A stretch of DNA of 55,850 nucleotides from Clostridium thailandense (GCF_019207025.1 NZ_JAEEGC010000131.1:1-55850); one strand, 5' to 3'. Positions 36,712-45,108 are shown, numbered from the stretch's first letter. The notes: a model not told the origin generated them from the sequence alone. A program made the numbers and translations.

Positions 36712-37263
36712 ATGGAAAAAGTATATGAAACTGAAAGACTTATATTAAATGTATTAAACAAGTCCTATGTGGAATTGGTTATAGATTATTATTTAAGAAA
36801 TAAGTCTTTTTTAGAAGATTGGGAAGCAGTGAAGAGTGAAGAATTTTATACAAAGCAATACCAACAAGAACAATTAGACAATGAGTTATCAAATATTGAA
36901 AATAAAAGGTCTTTCAGGTTATGGGTTTTCAAAAAGGAAGACAGTAGTAGAATAATAGGTTCTGTTGGCTTTAATAACATTGTATGGGGAGCATTTCTAT
37001 CTTGTCATCTTGGTTACAAATTAGACAAAGATGAAATCAATAAAGGTTATATAACCGAGGCAATTCAAAAGGGAATTGAAGTTATGTTTAATGAATTTGG
37101 ATTACATAGAATTGAAGCTAATATTATGCCTAAAAATAAACGCTCATTAAGAGTAGTTGAAAAGTTAGGATTTTATAACGAAGGGTTAGCATATAAATAT
37201 TTAAAAATAAATGATAAATGGGAAGACCATATACACATGGTTTTATTAAACGATAATGTATAA
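36712..37263 (+). CDS. GNAT N-acetyltransferase, RimJ/RimL type
   Basis: The 183-residue protein shows ETERLILNVL at the start, the GSVGFNNIVWG strand pair, the acetyl-CoA region INKGYITEAIQKGIEVMF and NIMPKNKRSLRVVEKLGF, as in ribosomal-protein-type acetyltransferases. TTG 36709 is open, but GGAGATGA fits ATG 36712. Complete unit between a degenerate and a good boundary motif copy. Confidence 0.87.
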   Translation: MEKVYETERLILNVLNKSYVELVIDYYLRNKSFLEDWEAVKSEEFYTKQYQQEQLDNELSNIENKRSFRLWVFKKEDSSRIIGSVGFNNIVWGAFLSCHLGYKLDKDEINKGYITEAIQKGIEVMFNEFGLHRIEANIMPKNKRSLRVVEKLGFYNEGLAYKYLKINDKWEDHIHMVLLNDNV

Positions 37264-37324
37264 CAAAGATTCTTCGAATTAGTAAATAATCACTTACCAA
37301 GGATAATTTATATGTTGTGTATAT

Positions 37325-37340
37325 AAAATAGTAATTTGTT
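37325..37340 (+). repeat. Boundary motif copy B3
   Basis: AAAATAGTAATTTG after the RimJ/L-type gene and 28 bp before a truncated acetyltransferase gene. Confidence 0.65.
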
Positions 37341-37352
37341 TGCTTGAATAAA

Positions 37353-37516
37353 ATGGAGGTATTATCAGGGGAAATGAAAATTTACAATCAGAAAGATTAA
37401 TTCTAAAACCATTATCTTTTACCGAACTATCATATATTAATAACAATGAGCTTGGTAATATTGAAATTATCAATGAGAAAAAGCAGGTATTAAAGCAATT
37501 GGCTGAGACACTATAA
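37353..37516 (+). pseudogene. N-terminal fragment of a GNAT acetyltransferase, frameshifted
   Basis: After a GGAGG-like start region, the frame reads NLQSERLILKPLSFTEL, the usual beginning of RimJ/L-type acetyltransferases, and stops after about 50 codons. The ATG at 37353 is in another frame, so one frameshift lies at about 37370. The rest of the gene is missing. Confidence 0.7.
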
Positions 37517-37542
37517 ACTCAACCAATTGCTTTAATACCTGC
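37483..37542. terminator. Perfect 20-bp inverted repeat between convergent units
   Basis: GCAGGTATTAAAGCAATTGG (37483-37502) and its exact inverse (37523-37542) enclose a 20-base loop. The left arm encodes the end of the acetyltransferase fragment and the right arm abuts the stop of the SDR gene. It lacks a T run, so its role as a terminator is uncertain. Confidence 0.6.
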
Positions 37543-37546
37543 AAAT

Positions 37547-38341
37547 CTATGATGTACAACATTTTTGATTATTTTTGAGATTGCCTGAATAATTAAATAG
37601 TGGAGAACTTAAATTGAATTCAAAAGATTCTCTATCAACTATCCCGACTACCTTAGTACTATCATATAATTGGAGTAAAAAATCAGCCATTTGTTTACTA
37701 GTATGATAATTAGCAAAGGATTTGTCATAGTCATATTTTTCCACATTATTAGCTGTATTTCCAAAGTTTGTTTTAGTAGCTGCAGGTGCCAATACTTTTG
37801 CTTGCAGTTTTGCGTTACATTCTTTTAACTCTCTTGCTAAGCCTTCAGTAAATGTACTTACGAAAAATTTACTTGCGCAGTAGGTAATGGCATTTGGTAC
37901 AATAATGTATCCGCCATTAGATGAAATATTTATAAGCTGTGTGCCATCAACATCTTTATAATCACGTACAAATAGTGATGATAATACTACTAAAGCTTCT
38001 ACATTTAATCGAAGCATTGTTCCAATTTTTTCTAAATTTTGATTAGCTACACTAGAATAATTACCAAAGCCTGCATTGTTAACTAATGTTTCAATATAAT
38101 ATGATTTTAAATCTTCATAGAATTGATATACATTTGATATTATAGACAAATCAACGGCTTTAACTATTACATCTAACGATGGGTTCTCATGTGAAATTTC
38201 TTCTTTTAATTTTTTTAAGTTTTCTTTACTACGTGCAGCAATAACTAAATTTTTACCACGTTTTGCAAATGCCTTTGCAGTTTCATATCCTATTCCTGAA
38301 CTTGCTCCTGTAATAACCGTATATTTCTCTTTTCCATTCAT
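37547..38341 (-). CDS. Short-chain dehydrogenase/reductase
   Basis: The 264-residue enzyme is a classical SDR: nucleotide-binding TGASSGIG near residue 11, NNAG near residue 86, catalytic serine in ISSNGG and the YxxxK pair in YCASK near residue 154. GTG 38350 is open, but AGGAG is spaced for ATG 38341. Its promoter has a MerR-type operator, and the MerR gene is divergent, so it is expected to be induced by that regulator's ligand or stress. Substrate unknown. Confidence 0.9.
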   Translation of the reverse strand: MNGKEKYTVITGASSGIGYETAKAFAKRGKNLVIAARSKENLKKLKEEISHENPSLDVIVKAVDLSIISNVYQFYEDLKSYYIETLVNNAGFGNYSSVANQNLEKIGTMLRLNVEALVVLSSLFVRDYKDVDGTQLINISSNGGYIIVPNAITYCASKFFVSTFTEGLARELKECNAKLQAKVLAPAATKTNFGNTANNVEKYDYDKSFANYHTSKQMADFLLQLYDSTKVVGIVDRESFEFNLSSPLFNYSGNLKNNQKCCTS

Positions 38342-38373
38342 TTGAATCACTCCTATTTTTATGGTATATTGGA

Positions 38374-38404
38374 ATTATATAATATGGAGTTAACTCCAGG
38401 TCAA
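38374..38404 (-). promoter_or_regulatory. MerR-type promoter of the SDR gene
   Basis: On the minus strand TTGACC (38404-38399) and TATAAT (38379-38374) are separated by 19 bp, and the spacer holds the perfect palindrome TGGAGTTAACTCCA (38385-38398). This is the standard design of promoters activated by MerR-family proteins. Confidence 0.85.
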
Positions 38405-38439
38405 GTACTAATTTTAATATTTAAAAGGAGAATTTAAAT

Positions 38440-38826
38440 ATGAGTTATTCAATAGGGGAATTTGCAAAGACTACTAATTTAAGCATAGATACCTTACGTT
38501 ACTACGAAAAAGAAGGTCTAATTGTTCCAAAACGTAAAGAAAATGGGAGACGCATTTATTGTGAAGAAGATATAACATGGATAGCATTTATAAAAAGATT
38601 AAAAGAGACTAAAATGCCTATCAAGGAAATTCAGAAATATGCCAAGCTAAGGTCTATTGGTGACTCTACTATGATTGAAAGAATGGAGATGCTTGTAAAA
38701 CATAGAACTGATTTAGAAAAAGAAATTAACAAAGCAAATGAAAATCTCCAGAAATTAAACGATAAAATTGATTTTTATAAATCAGAAATAGATAAAAAAA
38801 GTGAATTTAAATTTGCTTGTATTTAG
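38440..38826 (+). CDS. MerR-family transcriptional regulator
   Basis: The 128-residue protein has the MerR helix-turn-helix (SIGEFAKTTNLSIDTLRYYE, residues 4-23), a wing and a C-terminal coiled coil (about 80-120) without an effector domain; a single cysteine lies at the C terminus (FACI). It is divergent from the SDR gene and very likely activates it through the operator between them. AAAAGGAG precedes the ATG. Confidence 0.9.
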   Translation: MSYSIGEFAKTTNLSIDTLRYYEKEGLIVPKRKENGRRIYCEEDITWIAFIKRLKETKMPIKEIQKYAKLRSIGDSTMIERMEMLVKHRTDLEKEINKANENLQKLNDKIDFYKSEIDKKSEFKFACI

Positions 38827-38915
38827 AGAGAATTTAATTGTAAGTAATGTAGTGATACAAATTAAACTAATAAACAAGTTAAAGTATAAAGAGTTTACTT
38901 AATGGGGGTAACAAA

Positions 38916-39254
38916 ATGATAATAGAAACTGAACGATTGGAGCTTATTTTGTTAACGGCTAACCAATTAAAACTATGGACTGAAGATATTTCTGCACTTG
39001 AAAAAGAATTAAAATGTACCTATAAGGCTGAGCCAATGGAAGATATATTTCTTGAAATAGTAAAAGGTCAGTACGAAATAATTCAAAAAGATCCAAACAA
39101 TTGTTTATGGCACAGCTTTTTTTTCTTAATTCGCAAGGAGGATAGGGTGGTAGTAGGTTCAGCGGATTTTGAGAATTTTTCTTCTCAAAATATTTTAAAG
39201 CGTTGTGGATTCAAAAAGTATAAACAAGGAGAAACCCTTTGGTGGATAGTTTAA
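38916..39254 (+). pseudogene. GNAT acetyltransferase with internal deletion
   Basis: The 112-residue frame begins like a normal RimJ/L acetyltransferase (IETERLELILLTANQLKLW) and ends like one (NFSSQNILKRCGFKKYKQGE), but VVGSADF runs directly into ENFSSQ. The beta-4/alpha-3 acetyl-CoA-binding segment (about 45-60 residues) is deleted in frame. It cannot bind acetyl-CoA normally. Confidence 0.8.
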
Positions 39255-39282
39255 TTGAGGTACTAGTTCACGAGCGAGTATC

Positions 39283-39297
39283 ATAAATAGTAATTTG
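39283..39297 (+). repeat. Boundary motif copy B4
   Basis: ATAAATAGTAATTTG; the flank GAGTATC to its left is also present at copy B7. Confidence 0.65.
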
Positions 39298-39335
39298 TAG
39301 GGAAGATTATTTATATTAGATTGGTGGTGGTATAA

Positions 39336-39866
39336 ATGAAGAACATTCCTAACGTAATTACAATCACAAGAATTTTAGGAACAGTGGTTCTGTTGTTTAT
39401 AATACCATTTTCGGAACTATTCTTTATCATATATATTTTGTGTGGCATTAGTGACGTTTTGGATGGAATGATAGCACGAAAGATGAATTTAGTAAGTAAA
39501 AAAGGACAGATTCTTGACAGTATTGCAGACTTTTTAATGGTTATACTTTTGTTACTCGTATTTGTACTCAACTTAAATTTACCTTTATGGGGCGTATATT
39601 GGTTAGTTAGTATTGCCGTTATTCGCTTGACATCTTTGGGCGTTGGGTTTATGCGTTATAGACAGCTCGCATCTTTACACACTTATGCTAATAAGTTAAC
39701 AGGGGCAGCTTTGTTTTGTTTTCCATTTCTGTATGTTGGTTTAGGACTATACACAACAACTATTTTGCTTTGTTTCATTGCAAGCATTTCGGCGATAGAA
39801 GAATTAATTATTAATGCTGTTTCTAAAAAACTGTGGAGAGATATCAAATCCATATTCTCATTATGA
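39336..39866 (+). CDS. CDP-alcohol phosphatidyltransferase family protein
   Basis: The 176-residue membrane protein has the CDP-alcohol transferase signature DGMIARKMNLVSKKGQILD followed by SIAD (about residues 47-70), which binds two metal ions and the CDP group, and about five membrane helices. It is PgsA/cardiolipin-synthase-like; the acceptor alcohol is not clear. Complete gene following boundary motif B4. An acquired second copy of a phospholipid enzyme is unusual cargo. Confidence 0.88.
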   Translation: MKNIPNVITITRILGTVVLLFIIPFSELFFIIYILCGISDVLDGMIARKMNLVSKKGQILDSIADFLMVILLLLVFVLNLNLPLWGVYWLVSIAVIRLTSLGVGFMRYRQLASLHTYANKLTGAALFCFPFLYVGLGLYTTTILLCFIASISAIEELIINAVSKKLWRDIKSIFSL

Positions 39867-39952
39867 GTATACACAAAGTTTATAAACTTCAATTTGTAGT
39901 GCAGATAATTTAAAATTTGTACATTATCCGCATATTGAATGTAGGTAATGGG

Positions 39953-40029
39953 AATAATTATCAACTTATCGTTATCCATATAATTGGACGTGCTGAAGTT
40001 ATTCTAATTAGGCTAATAATGAGTAGTTG
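39953..40029 (+). repeat. GGCTAATAA inverted-repeat site G4 (empty intron site)
   Basis: Left arm AATAATTATCAAC (39953-39965) and right arm ATTAGGCTAATAATGAG, followed by TAGTTG (40007-40029). The right arm equals the two joined exons of the group II intron at 29542-30216, so this is an unoccupied insertion site. Confidence 0.75.
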
Positions 40030-40099
40030 TAATAAATTCTAATATATAAGACACAAAACACTTTATGAGGTTATATATATAAATAAATGGGGCAAATCA

Positions 40100-40258
40100 A
40101 TGCGAAGAATAGCATTAATTTCTTGTACAAGTTCAAAAAAAGATTATGTTTGTCAGGTTAAAGAACTTTATTCTGAAAGTGATACATTTTGTTTAGAATA
40201 TGAACTGGAATATTATATTGTGCTCAAAATAATAGAGATTATGTTTTTTATACAATGA
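40100..40258 (+). pseudogene. N-terminal fragment of a DUF6884-like protein
   Basis: The first 30 codons (MRRIALISCTSSKKDYVCQV, then KELYSESDTF) resemble the start of DUF6884/YaaA-like proteins. After about 34 residues the frame runs into the end of the minus-strand CPBP gene and stops. It is truncated, and overlaps the CPBP 3' end by about 45 bp. Confidence 0.6.
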
Positions 40259-40722
40259 ATCAGAAAAACTACCCAAAAGGCAGAGAAACTTTTATTTTTA
40301 TAAGTTAAATATGAATATGCTAATAATAAACCCATTATAAATCCATAAAAAACATATATATAACTATAGCTGTGTGAAATTCCAAATAATATTGCTGAAA
40401 TTATTATAATTAAAATATTTTTTTCTCTTAAAATACTAATAGAACTTAAAAACTCAATAATTGCATATTGAAAAATGGCCGTTTCTAATATAGGTGATAA
40501 TATTGAACCAAGTATAATTTTAGCTGTTAGAGTTGGCGTGTTTATGCTGAAAGGGCCGCCTATTGGGCCTACATATTTTTGATACAAATAAAATAATGGA
40601 ATAAATGGAGTAATAATTAAATGCATTAATACTACCATAGTAATAATAAACTTTATAGTTGATAGTTCTTGTAAATAATTATTAATACCTTTAAAAACTC
40701 TCATAAAATTATATTTCTCCAT
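40213..40722 (-). CDS. CPBP-family intramembrane protease-like protein
   Basis: The 169-residue protein has about five membrane helices with CPBP/Abi landmarks: SPILETAIFQYAIIEFL near residue 79 (first motif in the ExxxxQ form rather than EExxxR), FGISHSY near residue 112 and FLIHCIKN near residue 152. Members process prenylated or peptide substrates or act in bacteriocin self-protection. It is one of few minus-strand genes in the array region. Confidence 0.7.
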   Translation of the reverse strand: MEKYNFMRVFKGINNYLQELSTIKFIITMVVLMHLIITPFIPLFYLYQKYVGPIGGPFSINTPTLTAKIILGSILSPILETAIFQYAIIEFLSSISILREKNILIIIISAILFGISHSYSYIYVFYGFIMGLLLAYSYLTYKNKSFSAFWVVFLIHCIKNIISIILSTI

Positions 40723-40791
40723 ATCTATAAAAACTCTGGCTATGTGAAAATTATACCATATTTCCTGTATAATTTAATTATTTATAAAAAC

Positions 40792-41194
40792 AACATATCA
40801 ATTTGGAACGAAATCTATCCCTGTGAGTTTTTTACAGAAGACATTGAAAATAATCTTCTTTATCTATTAGTGAAGGATCAGGATGATATAGTTAGCCATT
40901 GCATTATGTGAATCAAATGCTGGAGAAAGTTATGTTAAGTGGGAAAATATCCATGACAAGGCATTGTATCTTGACTGTTTTGGAGTCAATGTTAATTATT
41001 CAAGACAAGGAATTGGCAGTTTAATGCTTAAGCAGGCCAAATATTTAAGGCTTTTTGTTGTGGATATAAATAAACCAGCTATTAATGTATATTTAAAAAA
41101 CGGATTTAAGCAGGTAGATGGAATTTATGAAGAAAAAATAGATGATGGCCTTATATTGCGTGAATATGGGTTTGAAATAGAAGCATTAAGGTAA
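40792..41194 (+). pseudogene. Frameshifted GNAT acetyltransferase
   Basis: Two frames together read as one GNAT protein: WNEIYPCEFFTEDIENNLLY then, after a frameshift at about 40890-40905, ALCESNAGESYVKW, VNYSRQGIGSLMLKQA and INVYLKNGFKQVDG. The start codon region is missing and a few residues after LKQA are deleted. It is non-functional. Confidence 0.75.
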
Positions 41195-41227
41195 CAGAAA
41201 ATCGAATTTGTGAAGGAGAAAAATGTA

Positions 41228-41662
41228 ATGAATAAAAATAATATTTCTATACAAAAGGCCAAAATAGAAGAATATGATGATCTACGAAGGATTTTTTTAA
41301 ATACAAGACAAGAAAGCTTTAACTGGATGAAGTATGATGGTATAAAATTAGAGGATTTTGATAGTAGTACAGAAGGAGAATTAATATTAACAGTAAGAAT
41401 AAATAATAACATCGCTGGATTTATTTCAATTTGGGAAGAAGATAAATTTATTCACAACTTATTTATTTCATCAAATTTTAAAAGGCTTGGAGCAGGCAAA
41501 GCCTTGATAAATGAAGCTGTAAAAGCAGTAGGATTACCGTTAACATTAAAATGCGTAAAGGCAAATATAGATGCTTTCAAATTTTATTTATCTCAAGGGT
41601 GGACAATCGAAGAGGAAGTTACAAAAAATGAAGCTTATTATTTAATGAAATATGAAGGATAG
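41228..41662 (+). CDS. GNAT N-acetyltransferase
   Basis: The 144-residue protein has the acetyl-CoA motif FKRLGAGKALINEAVKAVG near residue 83 and the C-terminal ANIDAFKFYLSQGW segment. GGAG ends nine bases before ATG 41228; the earlier TTG-type start gives an N terminus without homology. It begins 33 bp after the preceding GNAT pseudogene. Substrate unknown. Confidence 0.83.
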   Translation: MNKNNISIQKAKIEEYDDLRRIFLNTRQESFNWMKYDGIKLEDFDSSTEGELILTVRINNNIAGFISIWEEDKFIHNLFISSNFKRLGAGKALINEAVKAVGLPLTLKCVKANIDAFKFYLSQGWTIEEEVTKNEAYYLMKYEG

Positions 41663-41761
41663 AGTTGATTCAATATTTAAGACGTATAATATCATAAGTT
41701 AGAAAATAAATACATATGAGTAAAAATATGAGTTGTATTAAATTATGAGGGAGACTAAATA

Positions 41762-41929
41762 ATGTTTGAAGAAATAGTATTAGAAAGCAAAAAAGCATGG
41801 GAAAAGAATGCAGATTTTTGGGATGAAAGGATGGGGGATAACTCTAATCGTTTTCATTGTCGTATTGTAAGATCAAGTGTTGAAGAGTTACTCGAAGTAA
41901 ATAAGATTGTAAGGGCAAGAAAGGTATAA
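41762..41929 (+). pseudogene. N-terminal fragment of a SAM-dependent methyltransferase
   Basis: A 55-codon frame with the start typical of a clostridial class I methyltransferase family (KKAWEKNADFWDERMGDNSN then FHCRIVRSSVEELLEV) ends before the SAM-binding glycine motif. Boundary motif copy B5 follows within a few bases of its stop, so the gene seems to have been cut at that junction. Confidence 0.7.
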
Positions 41930-41933
41930 ATTT

Positions 41934-41945
41934 CAATATAGTAAT
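41934..41945 (+). repeat. Boundary motif copy B5
   Basis: AATATAGTAATC, directly after the methyltransferase fragment; less conserved on the right side. Confidence 0.5.
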
Positions 41946-41965
41946 CAAGGGTTTTAAATTAATGC

Positions 41966-42013
41966 ATAACATTTATAGTCTACATCATTAAAGAGGTAGA
42001 CTATAAATGTTAT
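41966..42013 (-). terminator. Terminator with 18-bp perfect stem
   Basis: ATAACATTTATAGTCTAC (41966-41983) and its exact inverse (41996-42013) enclose a 12-base loop, ten bases past the stop of the minus-strand zinc-ribbon gene. Confidence 0.75.
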
Positions 42014-42022
42014 AGTGTAGGC

Positions 42023-42163
42023 TTATTCCTTTTCATATTTTATATCTCCGCATACAGGGCAAGACGGAAGAGTGTCATTTTCATCATTAATAACTATTTT
42101 TTCGCCACATGTAGTGCAAATATAAGTTCCTTTACCAGGCTTATCTCCAGCCTTATATATCAT
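42023..42163 (-). CDS. Small zinc-ribbon protein
   Basis: The 46-residue protein MIYKAGDKPGKGTYICTTCG... carries two CxxC pairs (CTTC near residue 16 and CPVC near residue 35) that should bind one zinc ion. Similar small zinc-ribbon proteins with the GDKPGKGTY start are common in Firmicutes and have no known function. AAGGAGGTG lies on the minus strand just before the ATG. It was too short to appear among longer reading frames. Confidence 0.8.
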   Translation of the reverse strand: MIYKAGDKPGKGTYICTTCGEKIVINDENDTLPSCPVCGDIKYEKE

Positions 42164-42299
42164 AGATAACACCTCCTTGTTATCTATGATATTCTCTGTT
42201 TTTCTGAAAATTCCTTCAATTACGCAAAGGATTTTTAAAATTTATGTAGAAAATATATTTATGGTAATAATTTTTGAAATTAAAGGAGGAATTTTAGTT

Positions 42300-42731
42300 A
42301 TGAGAGGAATAGCTGGTTTGTTAGGATGGATCGGGGTTTGGGGTTATGGAATTGCATTGCTTAATTTTTTTATGAAATACATAAATAAAAAGTATATAAA
42401 TAACCTTCCTAAAAATAGAAAAGGATTTATAAATTTCTATAGAACTATAATGAGATATGTAGTGAGATATCATAAAATTGCTGGAATAATAGCCTCAATA
42501 GCTATAGTTGGACATCTTTATTTGATGTATAATTTTAAGGGATTATCAATACCTGGTCTTATAGCAGCTATAGTAATGTGGTCTGTTTTTACATTAGGCA
42601 TATATGGATTTGCTATTAATAAAAATCTAAGAGGTCCATGGGTGAAAGTTCATAGAATTTTATCTTTTATTTTAATACTATTAATAGGTTTTCATGTAAT
42701 GTTTTCAAGATTTTTATTGATTCGCAAATAG
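42300..42731 (+). CDS. Four-helix membrane protein, cytochrome b561-like
   Basis: The 143-residue protein has four hydrophobic helices and histidines at positions expected for heme ligation (YHKIAGIIASIAIVGHLYL and VHRILSFILILLIGFHVMF). This suggests a small b-type cytochrome or ferric-reductase-like electron carrier. The frame is open from 42177, but GGAGG at about 42285 sets ATG 42300. The DUF523 gene begins six bases later, so both are cotranscribed. Confidence 0.6.
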   Translation: MRGIAGLLGWIGVWGYGIALLNFFMKYINKKYINNLPKNRKGFINFYRTIMRYVVRYHKIAGIIASIAIVGHLYLMYNFKGLSIPGLIAAIVMWSVFTLGIYGFAINKNLRGPWVKVHRILSFILILLIGFHVMFSRFLLIRK

Positions 42732-42737
42732 CAGAAT

Positions 42738-43154
42738 ATGAAAGTATTGGTTAGTTCTTGTGTTATGGGATGTAACTGCAAATATAATGGTGGCAACAGC
42801 TTAAATTCAAGAGTGGTAGATTTTTTAAAAGACAAAGAAGTTATTAAAATTTGTCCAGAGATGTTAGTTGGTATGAGTATTCCAAGAGCTTCTGCTGAAA
42901 TAGTAAATGGATGTGTTACTGAAGTTAATGGCAAAAATGTTGATAAGGAATATCGAAAAGGAGTTGAATTGGCATTAGAAAAAATAAAAAATGAAGATAT
43001 TGATCTAGTAATTCTTCAGTCACGTAGTCCAACTTGTGGAGTTAATAGAATTTATGATGGGAGCTTTACAGGAAAATTGATTGAAGGTCAAGGACTATTT
43101 GCTAAGGCTCTTATTAATGCTGGATATAGAGTAATTGATTCTGAAGATGTTTAA
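42738..43154 (+). CDS. DUF523-family protein
   Basis: The 138-residue protein has the DUF523 pattern: VSSCVMGCNCKYNGG at the start, CPEMLVGMSIPR near residue 39 and LQSRSPTCG near residue 92. The cysteines suggest metal or iron-sulfur binding; biochemical function is unknown. It lies six bases after the cytochrome-like gene and ends just before boundary motif copy B6. Confidence 0.88.
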   Translation: MKVLVSSCVMGCNCKYNGGNSLNSRVVDFLKDKEVIKICPEMLVGMSIPRASAEIVNGCVTEVNGKNVDKEYRKGVELALEKIKNEDIDLVILQSRSPTCGVNRIYDGSFTGKLIEGQGLFAKALINAGYRVIDSEDV

Positions 43155-43170
43155 TAAATAGTAATTTTGT
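43153..43170 (+). repeat. Boundary motif copy B6
   Basis: AATAAATAGTAATTTTG, overlapping the DUF523 stop region; the next gene's AGGAGG starts right after it. Confidence 0.65.
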
Positions 43171-43184
43171 CAGGAGGCTTGAAA

Positions 43185-43697
43185 ATGGAAATGGGATGTA
43201 TAGTACGTTCCTGGAGAATGAAAGATGCAAACGATCTTGCAAAGGCTTTGAATAACAAAAAAATTCTTGATAACTTAAGAGATGGATTGCCATATCCATA
43301 CACAGTAAGAGATGCAAAAAAATTTATTTCAGCAATGCTTGATGCTGATAAGAATTCAACATATGCGTTTGCAATTACTATTGATGATAAGGTAATAGGA
43401 AGTATTGGGGTGTTCCGCAAAGATAATATCCATTTCAAAACTGCGGAAATAGGTTACTATGTTGCAGAGGAATATTGGGGACAAGGAATTGGAACAAGTG
43501 CAGTTAAACAAGTATGTAAATATATTTTTGAAAATACTGATATTATCAGAATTTTTGCGGAACCTTTCGATTATAACTTTGGATCATGTCGTATACTTGA
43601 AAAATCAGGATTTTTGTATGAAGGTACTTTAAGGAAAAATGCAGTGAAAAATGGAGTTGTTCTTGATATGAAATTGTATTCAATAGTCAAGGAGTAG
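43185..43697 (+). CDS. GNAT N-acetyltransferase, RimJ/RimL type
   Basis: The 170-residue protein contains AEIGYYVAEEYWGQGIGTSA near residue 90 (acetyl-CoA loop), IFAEPFDYNFGSCRILEKSG near residue 122 and a C-terminal YEGTLRKNAVKNG, all typical of the RimJ/L group. AGGAGG fits ATG 43185. It stands between boundary motif B6 and the AraC regulator. Confidence 0.88.
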   Translation: MEMGCIVRSWRMKDANDLAKALNNKKILDNLRDGLPYPYTVRDAKKFISAMLDADKNSTYAFAITIDDKVIGSIGVFRKDNIHFKTAEIGYYVAEEYWGQGIGTSAVKQVCKYIFENTDIIRIFAEPFDYNFGSCRILEKSGFLYEGTLRKNAVKNGVVLDMKLYSIVKE

Positions 43698-43831
43698 AAG
43701 GTACGAAGTCCTGCATTGTGTAACATAATTTTAGATTGAGTTCTGTCATATAATTGAAAAATTGCTTTTAGCAAAATAGGTCAAGTAAAAATTCATAAGG
43801 GTATGTTATGCTTTATCAAAGAGGTGAGAAC

Positions 43832-44743
43832 ATGGAAAATTGGGAAAAGATAAATGCGGTATATCGTATGCAAATTTACATTGAGAATCATATAACCGAA
43901 TCAATAAATCTTTGTATGCTTGCAGAGGCAGCAGGATATTCACCATGGCATTCTACAAGGATTTTCAAGGAATTAACAGGTAAAACACCATTTGAATACA
44001 TTCGAGCACTTCGTTTGTCTAGGGCGGCTGTTAAATTGAGAGATGAGAATGTTAAAATAATTGATGTTGCACTTGATTTCGTATTTGACTCACACGAAGG
44101 TTTTACAAGGGCATTTTCTAAGCAATTTGCTATGACTCCTAAGTACTACTGCAAAAATACTCCTCCACTGAAACTTTTTATGCCCAGCCATATCCGTGAT
44201 TATTACCTCATGCTACAAAAAGGAGAGGATAACATGTCTGAAAGTTCTAATGTCAAAACAATTTTTGTGCAAGTGATTGACCGTCCTGCAAGAAAGTTAA
44301 TTTTAAAACGTGGAATTAAAGCTACACATTATTTTGAATATTGTGAGGAATTAGGCTGTGATGTATGGGGTGTGCTTTCTAGTATCAAAGAAGCCATATA
44401 TGAACCTATTGGAATGTGGATGCCCGAAAACTTACGCAAATCAGGTACGTCAGTATATACTCAAGGAGTAGAAGTTCCATCTAATTATGCAGGAGAAGTC
44501 CCAGAAGGGTTTGATTTAATTGATCTTCAGCCTTGTAAAATGATGGTATTTCAAGGGCAGCCTTATGATGATGAAAAATTTGATGAAGAGATAAAGGGGC
44601 TATGGGACATTATGAAAAATTACAATCCTGAGGTTTATGGATTTAGATGGGCAGATGAAGATGGACCAAGATTTCAATTAGCACCTATTGGATACAGAGG
44701 ATATATTGAAGCAAGACCAGTAAAACAGTTAAATATAAAATAA
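43832..44743 (+). CDS. AraC-family regulator with GyrI-like effector domain
   Basis: The 303-residue protein has two N-terminal AraC helix-turn-helix units (LCMLAEAAGYSPWHSTRIF near residue 30 and DVALDFVFDSHEGFTRAFSK near residue 80) and a C-terminal GyrI/Rob-like ligand domain (about 145-300). This is the Rob/SoxS-Rob layout seen in regulators responding to small hydrophobic compounds. AGAGGTGAGAAC fits ATG 43832. A strong terminator follows. Confidence 0.88.
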   Translation: MENWEKINAVYRMQIYIENHITESINLCMLAEAAGYSPWHSTRIFKELTGKTPFEYIRALRLSRAAVKLRDENVKIIDVALDFVFDSHEGFTRAFSKQFAMTPKYYCKNTPPLKLFMPSHIRDYYLMLQKGEDNMSESSNVKTIFVQVIDRPARKLILKRGIKATHYFEYCEELGCDVWGVLSSIKEAIYEPIGMWMPENLRKSGTSVYTQGVEVPSNYAGEVPEGFDLIDLQPCKMMVFQGQPYDDEKFDEEIKGLWDIMKNYNPEVYGFRWADEDGPRFQLAPIGYRGYIEARPVKQLNIK

Positions 44744-44795
44744 GTCATATAGCTTTTATTAATGTTCACAATTATTAAAAACTGAATAATTTATT

Positions 44796-44835
44796 AAAAC
44801 ACCGTATTATTAAGCTTTACGGTGTTTTTTATTTT
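44796..44835 (+). terminator. Terminator after the AraC-type gene
   Basis: AAAACACCGTA (44796-44806) pairs with TACGGTGTTTT (44818-44828) and a T run follows. Confidence 0.88.
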
Positions 44836-44907
44836 GCACTTCAATAACTATGTAACTAAGTTTAATAGTGTACTATCTATGAACTATGTTATAATTTACT
44901 AAAAGGT

Positions 44908-45108
44908 GTGTTATTATTCTCCAGCAAATATAATATTATATTTTGTATGTCAGTAAATCCCGACTATAGAAGAAAACATATTGTTAGTGAAATATTTTCG
45001 TTGATGTTTAATATAGAAGATGAAATAAGGAATATAACACAGATAAAGTTCAATTTAAAGTTGAGTATCATAAATAGTAAATTTGACGAGAAAAGAATAT
45101 ATCATTAA
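44908..45108 (+). pseudogene. Internal fragment of a GNAT acetyltransferase
   Basis: The 66-codon frame contains IIFCMSVNPDYRRKHIVSEI then FSLMFNI, which resembles the acetyl-CoA-binding VxPxYRxxGIxSxI region of GNAT enzymes, but neither end of a normal protein is present. Boundary motif copy B7 lies inside its 3' part. Confidence 0.5.
45070..45086 (+). repeat. Boundary motif copy B7
   Basis: ATAAATAGTAAATTTG, with the same GAGTATC left flank as copy B4. Confidence 0.65.
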
